A stretch of DNA of 8,747 nt from JABDOU01 sp041609995 (GCA_041609995.1 JBFIPU010000101.1:1-8747), one strand, 5' to 3'; shown: positions 1 to 6,703, numbered from the stretch's first letter. Made by a program: numbers and translations. Notes: generated by a model not told the origin, from the sequence alone.

Positions 1-818
1 ACGGTCGGGGCGGCGGCCTCGGCTCGGCGCGCGCCTTGCCCATCTTCCACGAACGCGGTGAAGGTGATCGCCCCGTCTTCGACAGAGGCGAGCGCTCCGA
101 GCGCAGCGCGGCAGCCGGCACCGGTCTCGGCGAGGAGCATTCGTTCGGCAGCGACCGCGCGAGACGACCGGTCATCGTCGAGTTGGCGTAGAAGGTCGGC
201 GTTGGAGTTGTCCGGGAGAAACTCGATCGCCAATGCCCCCTGTCCGGGTGCGGGCACCATCTCGTCCAGATGGAAACGGTGGGTGATCTCCTTCTGGCGG
301 TCGAGGCGGGCAAGGCCGGCGGCAGCCAAGACGGCGGCGTCGTATTCACCGGATTCGACCTTGGCCAGCCGAGTGTCCACGTTGCCGCGGATCTCGGCTA
401 CTTCGAGATCGGGCCGCAGAAGCAACAATTGAGCTGCGCGACGTGGGCTTCCGGTCCCGACGCGTGCCCCGACCGGCAATTCGGCCAGAGTCGCTCCGAC
501 CAGCACGTCCCACGGCTCGGCCCGCTCGGGAATCACCGACTCGAACCCGTGAGGATTCACGGTGGGAAGGTCCTTGCACGAATGCACCGCGGCGTCGGCA
601 GCCCCATCGAGAACGGCTTGCTGCACAGAGCGGACAAAGGCACCCACCTCGGTGAGATGCGCAACCGGCGTGGTCTGGTCGGCATCTCCGGTGGTCGTGA
701 TCTCGATCAGTCGCGTCGGCCGTCCGCTGACTTGCTGGATCATGGCTGCCACGATGCGGGCTTGGCTGACGGCGAGCTTCGAGCCGCGTGTCGCCAGCCG
801 GATGTTGTCCGCCGACAC
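1..818 (-). CDS. hemC: Hydroxymethylbilane synthase (porphobilinogen deaminase), 3' end missing
   Basis: Polymerises four porphobilinogen molecules into hydroxymethylbilane on a covalent dipyrromethane cofactor; cytosolic step of tetrapyrrole synthesis. 272 residues are visible against a usual length of about 300-315, so roughly 30-40 C-terminal residues lie beyond the left edge. Family motifs in order: TRGSKLAVSQ (10-19), AVHSCKDLP (77-85) with the catalytic Asp at 83, GTGSPRRAAQL (121-131), EIRGNVDTRL (142-151), PGQGALAIE (191-199) and the cofactor loop TGAGCRAALG (232-241) with the cofactor-binding Cys at 236. The GTG start at 818 is chosen because it lies 5 bases after the hemA stop and places the first beta strand (NIRLATRGS) at the N-terminus as in the family; no clear Shine-Dalgarno precedes it, which suits coupling to hemA. 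Small oddities: a Cys next to the catalytic Lys-Asp, and GTGS where GTSS is usual. The identification is secure. Confidence 0.97.
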   Translation of the reverse strand, partial: MSADNIRLATRGSKLAVSQARIVAAMIQQVSGRPTRLIEITTTGDADQTTPVAHLTEVGAFVRSVQQAVLDGAADAAVHSCKDLPTVNPHGFESVIPERAEPWDVLVGATLAELPVGARVGTGSPRRAAQLLLLRPDLEVAEIRGNVDTRLAKVESGEYDAAVLAAAGLARLDRQKEITHRFHLDEMVPAPGQGALAIEFLPDNSNADLLRQLDDDRSSRAVAAERMLLAETGAGCRAALGALASVEDGAITFTAFVEDGQGARRAEAAAPT

Positions 819-823
819 GTCGA

Positions 824-1963
824 TCAGATCTCGAGGCCGAAAGCGTCGGCGACCGCTTCGATGGCTTCGTCGGTTGCGTCGGACCCCTTCATGTACGAGA
901 CCGGGCCCGACAGGATCCGCCGAGCGACCGTGTGTGCCGCCTGACGAAGTACCTCCACATCGACATCCACCGAGATACGCCCTCCGAAGCGAGCTACGAC
1001 CTCGTCCACGATTCCGTCTGCCAGCTGCATCATCGACCCGATGACCGGTCCCACATCCGAGTGGGCCCGCGCCCGGTGAAACATCTCGACCGCAGCCTGG
1101 CACGCCAGTTCGTCCGCCTCGGCCACTCGGGGCTGCGGCTCGGCGAGACGGGCCAGATCGTCGATATCGAGATATTCGAGGTCCGAACCGTCAGGCGGGT
1201 TGAAATCGGGCGGCATCGCCATATCGACGATCTTGATCGGCATTCGTCGGCCGGCGATCAGCTCGGCGAGACGTTCGGGTGGGAGCAGCCGACGCTTGGC
1301 AGAGGTTGCCGACACAACGGCCGGCATCTCCAGTATCGCTTCGGCGGCACGATGGAACGGCCACACCGAGACGCCGGGGAGGCTGATCCTTTCCGGGTTG
1401 CGAGCAATCATCGTCACCTGGGGTGGATCGTCCAGCTTGATCAGGTGCTCGACGACGCTGGTGGCGGTGACTCCGGCACCCAGCACCGCCACACGATCCT
1501 GCTGAGCGACCGCTGCAGCAGCAACGGCGGCGATCGAGTCCTGAGCGCGGCGAGGCAGCGCCTGGTGGACGAGCCGGGCTGCGGCCACCGCACCCTGCAG
1601 GGCTTTGGCGAACATGCCGTCGAGGTCCCGCGACTCGGCCTCCTGTAGGGCCTTGCGGAACTGGGTGAGAATCTCTTTTTCGCCGACGATCGGTGAGTCG
1701 AGACCCGCTGCAACACGGTAGAGGTGGACGAGCACCGCCTCTCCTTCCCTGTACACCGGTTCGATCTCGTGGCCGGGCAACAGTGCGTCCAGCGCCGCCT
1801 GCAGATCTCGCCGATCCCCAGGGACGGCCACCTCGACGCGCAAACACGTGGAGAGCAGGTAGACGCCAGGCGGCCGATCAGTCTGAATCAGTGTCTGGGC
1901 GAGATCGGCCCGTTGTGAGTTGGGCACCCGAGGGTAGGCGAAGGTGGCGGCGGCGAGGTTCAC
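824..1963 (-). CDS. hemA: Glutamyl-tRNA reductase, divergent short form
   Basis: Reduces glutamyl-tRNA(Glu) to glutamate-1-semialdehyde with NADPH, the first committed step of the C5 pathway. From the GTG at 1963 the protein has 379 residues, shorter than the usual 410-450. The catalytic Cys40 sits in LLSTCLRVEV (family STCNRTE), and the active-site His80 in VHLYRVAAGLDSPIVGE (79-95). The NADPH domain starts around LGAG (161-164) and includes MIARNPER (185-192), VVSATSA (216-222) and IVDMAMPPDFNP (245-256); a helical dimerisation domain covers about 280-379. The frame is open upstream to 2200, inside hemF, but GTG 1963 lines up residue for residue with the start of E. coli HemA. From there AYPRVPNSQRADLA (9-22) matches the HRTAP..R..LA segment in spacing, although the His and Ala are replaced. 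No strong Shine-Dalgarno is seen. About 10 residues before the catalytic Cys are missing relative to E. coli. The active-site Cys and His are kept, so it is probably functional. Confidence 0.93.
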   Translation of the reverse strand: MNLAAATFAYPRVPNSQRADLAQTLIQTDRPPGVYLLSTCLRVEVAVPGDRRDLQAALDALLPGHEIEPVYREGEAVLVHLYRVAAGLDSPIVGEKEILTQFRKALQEAESRDLDGMFAKALQGAVAAARLVHQALPRRAQDSIAAVAAAAVAQQDRVAVLGAGVTATSVVEHLIKLDDPPQVTMIARNPERISLPGVSVWPFHRAAEAILEMPAVVSATSAKRRLLPPERLAELIAGRRMPIKIVDMAMPPDFNPPDGSDLEYLDIDDLARLAEPQPRVAEADELACQAAVEMFHRARAHSDVGPVIGSMMQLADGIVDEVVARFGGRISVDVDVEVLRQAAHTVARRILSGPVSYMKGSDATDEAIEAVADAFGLEI

Positions 1964-2063
1964 GTTCTGCGGGAATTCAAACGGAGGGTGGTCTCGACAG
2001 CGAGTCGGGAGGCTGCTACTCAGCTCGAGTCTATGTGAGCAGGGCAACGGCCGGCTGACGACC
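1964..2063 (-). other. hemF-hemA intergenic gap
   Basis: This is the only sizeable gap within the heme operon (100 bases). On the minus strand it holds a lone TANNNT box, TAGACT, at 2034-2029, with no convincing -35 hexamer at 16-18 bp. There are only 4-bp inverted repeats. A secondary promoter or processing site for hemA-hemC is possible but not shown. No small gene or riboswitch-like structure was recognised. Confidence 0.3.
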
Positions 2064-2957
2064 TCAGCTGACCCAGGATCGGGGCGGCCCGGAGACTTCG
2101 GCGAGGAGACGTGCTTCTGGGCTATCTGGATCTGGTTCGGCTCCGTATTCCCACACGACTGCGGGAGGCAGGGAAGCCAGGATCGACTCCGTACGCCCAC
2201 CTGTCTCGAGACCGAAACGCGTGCCCCGGTCCCAGACCAAGTTGAACTCGGCGTACCGACCCCGCCGGATCAGCTGCCAGCGGCGGTGATTCGGGGCGAA
2301 AGGCGTATCCTTGCGCTCCTCCAAGATCGGCACATACGCGTCGCGCAACGACTCGGCGAAATCCTGCTGGAAGGCCCACACTCCGGCAAGCTCGTCCTGG
2401 AGATGGTCGAAAAAGACTCCGCCCACCCCTCGACGCTCATGCCGGTGCTCGAGATAGAAATACGAGTCGCATGCCGCTTTCCAGCTGTGGTAGTCGGCGA
2501 CATCATGCCGATCACAGACGGCGCGCAGGTGGCCGTGAAAGTGCCGAGCGTCTTCTTCGAACAAATAATTGGGCGTGAGGTCGGCTCCACCCGCGAACCA
2601 AGCGTGGCCGGCGTCGGTCTCGAAGAAGCGCACGTTGGCATGAAATGCGGGGGCAAACGGGTTGGCCGGGTGCACGATGATCGAGACGCCGGTGGCGGCG
2701 AACTCCGTCGACTTGGCTGCCAGCGACTCGGAGAGGCGCGGCGGGGTGGGCCCGTGAACGGCGGAGAAGTTGACGGCGGCCTTTTCGATTGCCCCGGGGC
2801 CGGACAGGATGCGCGTTTCTCCGCCGCCCCCGTCCGGGCGCTCCCACAAGTCGACGATCAGCTCGGCTTGCTCTTCGATGTCCTGTAGCGCTTCAGTGAA
2901 TCGGGCTTGGAAGCTCTGGAACCAGCGCTCGATCTCGGACCGGTCGAGCCGAGTCAC
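2064..2957 (-). CDS. hemF: Oxygen-dependent coproporphyrinogen III oxidase
   Basis: Oxidatively decarboxylates two propionates of coproporphyrinogen III to vinyls using O2, giving protoporphyrinogen IX. The 297 residues match the usual bacterial length of about 300. Motifs in order: GGGGETRILSGPGAIEKAAV (43-62) and VNFSAVHG (62-69), VSIIVHPANPFAPAFHANVR (91-110), FAGGADLTPNY (121-131), EEDARHFH (134-141), SYFYLEHRHERRGVGGVFFD (165-184), RRGRYAEFNLVWDRGTRFGL (231-250) and GGRTESILASLPP (253-265). His96, His106, His141 and His171 correspond to the four conserved histidines known from E. coli HemF. The GTG start overlaps the hemH stop as GTGA (2957-2954), so translation is probably coupled. No truncation is seen. 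HemF makes the protoporphyrin-dependent branch likely and implies growth with oxygen. Confidence 0.97.
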   Translation of the reverse strand: MTRLDRSEIERWFQSFQARFTEALQDIEEQAELIVDLWERPDGGGGETRILSGPGAIEKAAVNFSAVHGPTPPRLSESLAAKSTEFAATGVSIIVHPANPFAPAFHANVRFFETDAGHAWFAGGADLTPNYLFEEDARHFHGHLRAVCDRHDVADYHSWKAACDSYFYLEHRHERRGVGGVFFDHLQDELAGVWAFQQDFAESLRDAYVPILEERKDTPFAPNHRRWQLIRRGRYAEFNLVWDRGTRFGLETGGRTESILASLPPAVVWEYGAEPDPDSPEARLLAEVSGPPRSWVS

Positions 2958-3988
2958 GAGGCGTTGCGCACGAGCTCGGCCACTACACGCACCCAGGGAT
3001 CATCGGCGTTGAGGCAGGGCACCAGGAAAAACTCATCGCTGCCCAGGTCGTGCCACTGAGCGCGCCCGCGAATGCCGATCTCCTCGATCGTCTCCAGACA
3101 GTCGGCAGTGAACGACGGCGTGACAACGGCGAGACGGCGCACTCCGGCCTCGTACAGGTTGGGCAGCTCCTTGTCGGTGTAGGGCTCGATCCATTTTTGG
3201 CCCGCCAGACGCGACTGGAACGTCGTCGAAAAGAAGTTGGTGGAAAGATCCAATGCGCCGGCGGCGGCGCGCGTGGTCGCGAAACACTGCGCCCGATAGC
3301 AGAAGCGGTTGGCGTCAACGATGGCGTCGCAGCACCCCGCCGACTCGAGGCACCAGCCGTCGGTGGGGTCGCTTTTGCGAATCTGTTTCTCCGGAAGGCC
3401 GTGATAGCTGAACAGCAGATGATCGGGTCCGAAGTCATCCAGCGTGGCTTTGATCGACGCGGCCAGTGCGTCGATGTAGCCAGTGTGGTCGTAGAACGCA
3501 CCCACGGTGGTGATCGCCGGCACGTTCCATCGTCCCCCGATGACTTCGACGGCCTTTTGCACGGCCGACCCGGTAGCAGCCGACGAATATTGAGGGAACA
3601 GAGGTACGACCACGAATTCGATGCAACCCTCCGCCGCAAGCGCGTCGACCGCCTCCTCGATGCTGGGGTTCTGGTAGCGCATTCCGACGGTGACGGCGTA
3701 GCTGGAACCCAATTCATCGGCCACCTTGCGGGCCAGGTCGGTGGTGTTGATGAGCAGCGGCGAGCCCGCATCGGTCCAAATCTTCTCGTACGCTTCGGCG
3801 GAGCGACGAGGTCGAAAGGGAAGGATGACGCCTTCCAGCAGCGCGGTTCGCGCCGGGACGGGAAGGTCGATCACGCGGGGGTCGGACAGGAACTCGCGCA
3901 AGTAGCGGCGCACATCGCTGACGTCGGTGGAGTCGGGAGTCCCGAGCTGGATCAAGAGAACCCCGATCGGGGGCTGGCCTGCATTCAT
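2954..3988 (-). CDS. hemH: Ferrochelatase with an internal Cys-rich segment
   Basis: Inserts Fe2+ into the porphyrin ring, the last step of the pathway; HemF as neighbour suggests protoporphyrin IX as substrate. 344 residues, the usual size. Motifs in order: VLLIQLGTPDS (10-20), DVRRYLREFLSDPRVIDLP (25-43), SAEAYEKIW (63-71), GSPLL (75-79), GMRYQNPSIEEA (102-113), PLFPQYSSAATGS (129-141), SYHGLP (194-199) with catalytic His196, FQSRL (257-261), EPYTDKEL (268-275) and PSFTADCLETIEEI (291-304) with the active-site Glu299. Five Cys at 213, 219, 220, 230 and 235 form the pattern C-x5-CC-x9-C-x4-C. Internal four-Cys segments are known to bind a [2Fe-2S] cluster in some bacterial ferrochelatases, so cluster binding is a fair inference. 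The ATG at 3988 lies 9 bases after a good -10 box and no Shine-Dalgarno is present, as in near-leaderless mRNAs. First gene of the operon. Confidence 0.97.
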   Translation of the reverse strand: MNAGQPPIGVLLIQLGTPDSTDVSDVRRYLREFLSDPRVIDLPVPARTALLEGVILPFRPRRSAEAYEKIWTDAGSPLLINTTDLARKVADELGSSYAVTVGMRYQNPSIEEAVDALAAEGCIEFVVVPLFPQYSSAATGSAVQKAVEVIGGRWNVPAITTVGAFYDHTGYIDALAASIKATLDDFGPDHLLFSYHGLPEKQIRKSDPTDGWCLESAGCCDAIVDANRFCYRAQCFATTRAAAGALDLSTNFFSTTFQSRLAGQKWIEPYTDKELPNLYEAGVRRLAVVTPSFTADCLETIEEIGIRGRAQWHDLGSDEFFLVPCLNADDPWVRVVAELVRNAS

Positions 3989-3997
3989 GCGTGGACG

Positions 3998-4026
3998 ATC
4001 GTACCGAGGGGCCGGAAGTAGGTCAG
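3998..4026 (-). promoter_or_regulatory. Predicted promoter of the hemH-hemF-hemA-hemC operon
   Basis: On the minus strand the -35 hexamer CTGACC (4026-4021; four of six matches to TTGACA) is followed by a 17-bp spacer and the -10 hexamer TACGAT (4003-3998). Nine bases separate the -10 box from the hemH ATG, so transcription would start only a few bases upstream of, or at, the start codon. The geometry is ideal for a housekeeping sigma factor. Confidence 0.6.
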
Positions 4027-4036
4027 ACTGCGGCGG

Positions 4037-4042
4037 TACCGT
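4037..4042 (+). promoter_or_regulatory. Possible -10 box (TACCGT) for the DUF1801 gene
   Basis: TACCGT fits the TANNNT -10 pattern and sits inside the palindrome CGGTACCG (4034-4041), 11 bases before the preferred GTG start. I see no acceptable -35 hexamer at 16-18 bp. It is listed because the same hexamer also precedes the start of the PH-domain gene. Confidence 0.3.
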
Positions 4043-4053
4043 AGGTGACAGCC

Positions 4054-4500
4054 GTGACCTCTTCCGACGCAGTGAAAACGATGATCGACTCGGTCGCCCA
4101 CCCGGAAAGGCGGGCCGACGCAGCCGAGCTGGTGGAGCTGATGCGGGAGGCCACCGGGTACGAGCCCAGGGTGTGGAATGACGACACGATCGGCTTCGGG
4201 CAATACCACTATCGCTACGACAGTGGGCAGGAGGGCGACTTCTTCACCGTCGGTTTTTCGCCTCGAAAGGATCGCCTCACGCTCTACATCATGTCGGGAC
4301 TGCTCGGCTTCGACGACATTCTCGACCGACTCGGCCCCCACAAGGCCACCAAGTCGGCGGTGCACATCAAACGGCTGTCCGACGTAGACCGTCGGGCGCT
4401 CAACGATCTGATCGCCGAATGCGTTCGACACGTGGAGCGAGTCGAACGGGAGCTCGGAGCCATCCCCCGCATGAGCGAGATTCCACCCCGCCAGTCCTGA
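4054..4500 (+). CDS. DUF1801 domain protein (YdhG-like)
   Basis: A 148-residue soluble protein with the full DUF1801 signature: ELVELMREATGYEPRVWN (25-42), TIGFGQYHYRYDSGQEGDFF (45-64), VGFSPRKDRLTLYIM (66-80), LDRLGPHKATKSAVHIKRL (90-108) and SDVDRRALNDLI (109-120). The biochemical role of this family is not established; members are small alpha/beta proteins common in actinomycetes and other bacteria. GTG 4054 is preferred because AGGTGA (4043-4048) lies 5 bases upstream as a Shine-Dalgarno; an in-frame GTG at 4045 would add three residues. The gene is divergent from the heme operon with about 65 bases between starts, and convergent with the DoxX gene 19 bases away. There is no signal peptide or TM segment. 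The family call is secure, the function unknown. Confidence 0.93.
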   Translation: MTSSDAVKTMIDSVAHPERRADAAELVELMREATGYEPRVWNDDTIGFGQYHYRYDSGQEGDFFTVGFSPRKDRLTLYIMSGLLGFDDILDRLGPHKATKSAVHIKRLSDVDRRALNDLIAECVRHVERVERELGAIPRMSEIPPRQS

Positions 4501-4509
4501 CCGTGCGCA

Positions 4510-4530
4510 GCTCGAGCGACTAGCTCGAGC
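4510..4530. terminator. Hairpin between convergent genes, candidate bidirectional terminator
   Basis: GCTCGAGC (4510-4517), loop gacta, GCTCGAGC (4523-4530) form a perfect 8-bp stem with a 5-base loop. It lies 9 bases after the DUF1801 stop and overlaps the stop and last codons of the oppositely oriented DoxX gene. There is no T-run on either side, so it would be a tract-less terminator. Each arm is itself a palindrome (it contains the XhoI site), so a chance or protein-binding origin cannot be excluded. Confidence 0.45.
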
Positions 4531-5053
4531 GGCTACTGATCACCTCCGCTTGGGCAGTCACCACCGGGTCGTCGACCAGGTCGCCGCCCCGCACGGTGGC
4601 GCCGATGACGATGCCGGCTGCCACCAGCACCAAGTTCTTGATGATGTATTGACCCTCCAGGGTGGGGACCAACGGGACCCGCTCGAACGTCAGCTCCGGG
4701 AACAGGAACATTGGCGCGGCGGTTCCCAGCAGCTGCAGATACAAAGCGAGCAAGACAAGACGTAAGAACCTTCCCGCGATCAACCCGAGGCCGATCCCGG
4801 TCTCGACGGTGGCGAGCAGGATGCGGGCGAGCTCGGGCCCGACAGTGCCGAAGGTCAACACATTGATCGTGTCGGTGGCCAACTCGTCGGCGGGGCTGAG
4901 GCCGGGGATGAACTTGAGGGCCCCGAACCACACGAAGACCAGACCGACACTGACACGAAGGAGAAGGATGCCGTGCTCGGCCATCCACCGGACGATCCGG
5001 CGGTCCAGGTACGTGAACCATCCAGTCCGCTTCACGGTTGGGGTGATACCCAC
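4520..5053 (-). CDS. DoxX-like integral membrane protein
   Basis: 177 residues with four predicted membrane helices: about 28-50, 74-94, 97-118 and 136-154. The first helix carries RVSVGLVFVWFGALKFIP (33-50), and the second ETGIGLGLIAGRF (84-96); with EGQYIIKNLVLVAAG (133-147) these match the DoxX/YkgB-type layout in which a WFG..KF helix is followed by a glycine-rich helix and a G(Q/R)(F/Y)..K(D/N)L segment. Proteins of this group are small inner-membrane proteins linked in some bacteria to quinone or thiol redox and oxidative-stress defence; the role here is not known. The C-terminus is cytosolic-like and polar. Start is GTG 5053 with no clear Shine-Dalgarno; the upstream gene is divergent, 65 bases away. 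The stop (TAG) lies within the hairpin shared with the convergent DUF1801 gene. Confidence 0.88.
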   Translation of the reverse strand: MGITPTVKRTGWFTYLDRRIVRWMAEHGILLLRVSVGLVFVWFGALKFIPGLSPADELATDTINVLTFGTVGPELARILLATVETGIGLGLIAGRFLRLVLLALYLQLLGTAAPMFLFPELTFERVPLVPTLEGQYIIKNLVLVAAGIVIGATVRGGDLVDDPVVTAQAEVISSRSS

Positions 5054-5106
5054 CGACGGGATGGTTCAATCCGCTCCGGTTCGGCCCCATTGTCCGGATC
5101 TACCAG

Positions 5107-5112
5107 TACCGT
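5107..5112 (+). promoter_or_regulatory. Possible -10 box (TACCGT) giving a leaderless PH-domain mRNA
   Basis: TACCGT ends 6 bases before the GTG at 5119, so transcription would begin at or next to the start codon; no Shine-Dalgarno is present, which agrees. No good -35 hexamer is seen at the expected distance, so support is partial. Confidence 0.35.
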
Positions 5113-5118
5113 GCAACC

Positions 5119-5634
5119 GTGACAACGTTCCGACTGGCGCCGCTGCGCGGCCTGTTGCTGTGGCTGACCGTCGCGGTGCTGCCGTTGCCCCTGTTGATCG
5201 GCTGGGCCGGCTCGGCGGCAGGTACACCGGCACTGTGGTGGGTCGCCGGTTTCATTGGCGCCATTTACGCAGTGGTGTGGGTCTACATGCGACCCACTTC
5301 CTTCGAGATCACCCCCACCTCACTCGACATCGTCTGGCCGGTGCGCCGCCACTCGACGTCGCTGGACGAAATCGTCGACGTCGCGTTGCTCACCCTGTCT
5401 GAGTTCCGTAACCGCTACGGCATCGGCTACCGAATCGGCGCCGGCGGGCTGTGGGGCGGGTTCGGCCTTTACAAGACGAAGGACGTGACCTTTCAGTTCT
5501 ACATCTCGCACATGGACCGATTCGTGGTCATCGACCGCCAGAACGATCGCCCCCTCATGATCACCCCCGAAAACCCCGACGACTTCGCAGCCGAACTCCG
5601 CGCCCAGGCACCGGCACCTCCGACTCGCCAGTGA
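5119..5634 (+). CDS. Membrane-anchored bacterial PH-domain protein
   Basis: 171 residues. Two hydrophobic helices (about 11-31 and 38-57) form an N-terminal hairpin anchor, followed by a cytosolic PH-like domain (about 60-162). The domain carries SFEITPTSLDIVWPVRRHS (61-79), RYGIGYRIGAGGLWGGFGLY (99-118), FQFYISHMDRFVVI (125-138) and RPLMITPENPDDFAAEL (144-160). This is the pattern of small bacterial PH proteins with an RYxIG..GLWGGFGLYK core and a DRFVVI...PLMITPE end. Their ligand is generally unknown; in this architecture the domain sits at the membrane surface. The C-terminal tail is Pro/Ala-rich. GTG 5119 is taken as start because it keeps a short polar N-terminus before the first helix. 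Divergent from the DoxX gene and convergent with the oxidoreductase 103 bases downstream; that gap shows no clear terminator. Confidence 0.88.
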   Translation: MTTFRLAPLRGLLLWLTVAVLPLPLLIGWAGSAAGTPALWWVAGFIGAIYAVVWVYMRPTSFEITPTSLDIVWPVRRHSTSLDEIVDVALLTLSEFRNRYGIGYRIGAGGLWGGFGLYKTKDVTFQFYISHMDRFVVIDRQNDRPLMITPENPDDFAAELRAQAPAPPTRQ

Positions 5635-5737
5635 GCACCGAGGACCGGTGGACAGGCGGCCGAGGAGCCAGGAATCCACACACATGCCGGTCCCGGCCGA
5701 CGACCAGCGAGCCCGGGGCCGACCCCACCAACCCCTG

Positions 5738-6697
5738 CTACGGCCGCGGGTCGAGCCCGACGCTCCGATACATGGCGTCTATCACCTCCATGTTGCCGAT
5801 CGAATCCTCGGCGGTGACGATTTGGGGGCCGCCATCCTCGACCAGCGCCACGAAATCAGCCAGCTGTGCCTCGAAAGTGGTCGGACCGGGAACTTCCTCT
5901 TCGCCCGCCGACCCGTCGACGTCCCACGCCAGCAGGTTGCCCTCGTAAGGATGGAGCGGGTTTTCGGCGCGCACCCATCCATTGGAGCCGCTCGCTTCCA
6001 GCGCGCGAGTCTCGGCAGTCGCCGACATCGAGCATCGAATTCTGGCGACACTTCCGTCGGCAAACCTCATTTCACCGGTCGTGGTGTCGTCCACCCCTGG
6101 CACGGTGGTCTCCATCTCGGCTTCGATCGAATCAGGCTCTCCGAGCAGCGTTCTCACCCAGTGAACCGGATAGCAGCCCAAGTCCATGAGAGCACCACCG
6201 CCGAGGGGTAGCTGATATCGGATGTTCGATTTGGGGATCTGAGGAATCGAGAACTCGGTCTCGATCTCCACTGGCCGCGACAGCTTCCCCACCTCGATGA
6301 TCATTCTCTCGGCGAAAGGGTGAAAGCGCCAGTGGAAGCCTTCCATGAGAACCCGGCCGGCTTCGGCTGCGATCTGGAACATCCTTCGTGCATCTGCGGC
6401 GTTCCCGGCGATCGGCTTCTCGCACAAGACGTGTTTGCCGGCGCGGAGAGCGGCAATCGTCCACTCGGCGTGATGAGAGGCGGGCGTCGACACGTAGATC
6501 GAGTCGAGAGAGTCGTCGGCGAGAAGCTCGTCGTATGACCCGTACGCGACAGGAATGCCGTGGGCCGAGGCGAACTCCTCCGCTCGTTCGACGGACCGTG
6601 CGGCGACGGCCGCTACTTCAACTCGTTGGTTCTCTTTGGCCGGCGCGATCATGGCGGCACGGGAGATCTTGGAGGCGGCGAGGAGTCCGATGCGCAT
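5738..6697 (-). CDS. Gfo/Idh/MocA family NAD(P)-dependent oxidoreductase
   Basis: 319 residues with the two-domain layout of the family. The N-terminal Rossmann domain (about 1-120) begins MRIGLLAASKIS and contains VAARS (31-35), SIYVSTPASHHAEW (66-79) and the hallmark HVLCEKPIAGNA (89-100) with Lys94. EGFHWRFHPFAERM (119-132) and GGGALMDLGCYPVHWV (166-181) belong to the C-terminal alpha/beta domain, with Asp172, Tyr176 and His180 as likely active-site residues. The EGFHWRFHP form resembles the dihydrodiol/xylose dehydrogenase-like branch, but the substrate (probably a sugar, cyclitol or diol) cannot be told from sequence. The nucleotide loop reads GLLAAS where a second Gly is usual. ATG 6697 lies 6 bases after a TACGCT -10 box, and no Shine-Dalgarno is present. 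The gene follows the four-TM pair on the same strand after 52 bases but seems to have its own promoter. Confidence 0.95.
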   Translation of the reverse strand: MRIGLLAASKISRAAMIAPAKENQRVEVAAVAARSVERAEEFASAHGIPVAYGSYDELLADDSLDSIYVSTPASHHAEWTIAALRAGKHVLCEKPIAGNAADARRMFQIAAEAGRVLMEGFHWRFHPFAERMIIEVGKLSRPVEIETEFSIPQIPKSNIRYQLPLGGGALMDLGCYPVHWVRTLLGEPDSIEAEMETTVPGVDDTTTGEMRFADGSVARIRCSMSATAETRALEASGSNGWVRAENPLHPYEGNLLAWDVDGSAGEEEVPGPTTFEAQLADFVALVEDGGPQIVTAEDSIGNMEVIDAMYRSVGLDPRP

Positions 6698-6703
6698 TGC
6701 CCC

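Noticed and set aside
270..1648. Plus-strand open frames antisense to hemC and hemA (for example 270-944 and 788-1648)
   Set aside because: They are mirror frames of strongly conserved enzymes in GC-rich DNA, have shadow-type composition and no recognisable motifs.
1964..2200. N-terminal extension of HemA into the end of hemF
   Set aside because: The extra 79 residues have no family similarity, and the GTG at 1963 aligns with the start of known enzymes.
2512..3771. Arg/Ser/Thr-rich alternative frames within hemF and hemH
   Set aside because: Same-strand out-of-frame shadows of conserved enzymes.
5635..5737. Small gene or terminator between the PH-domain and oxidoreductase genes
   Set aside because: Only short GC palindromes such as GCCCGGGGC are present; no stable stem with a T-run and no convincing small frame.
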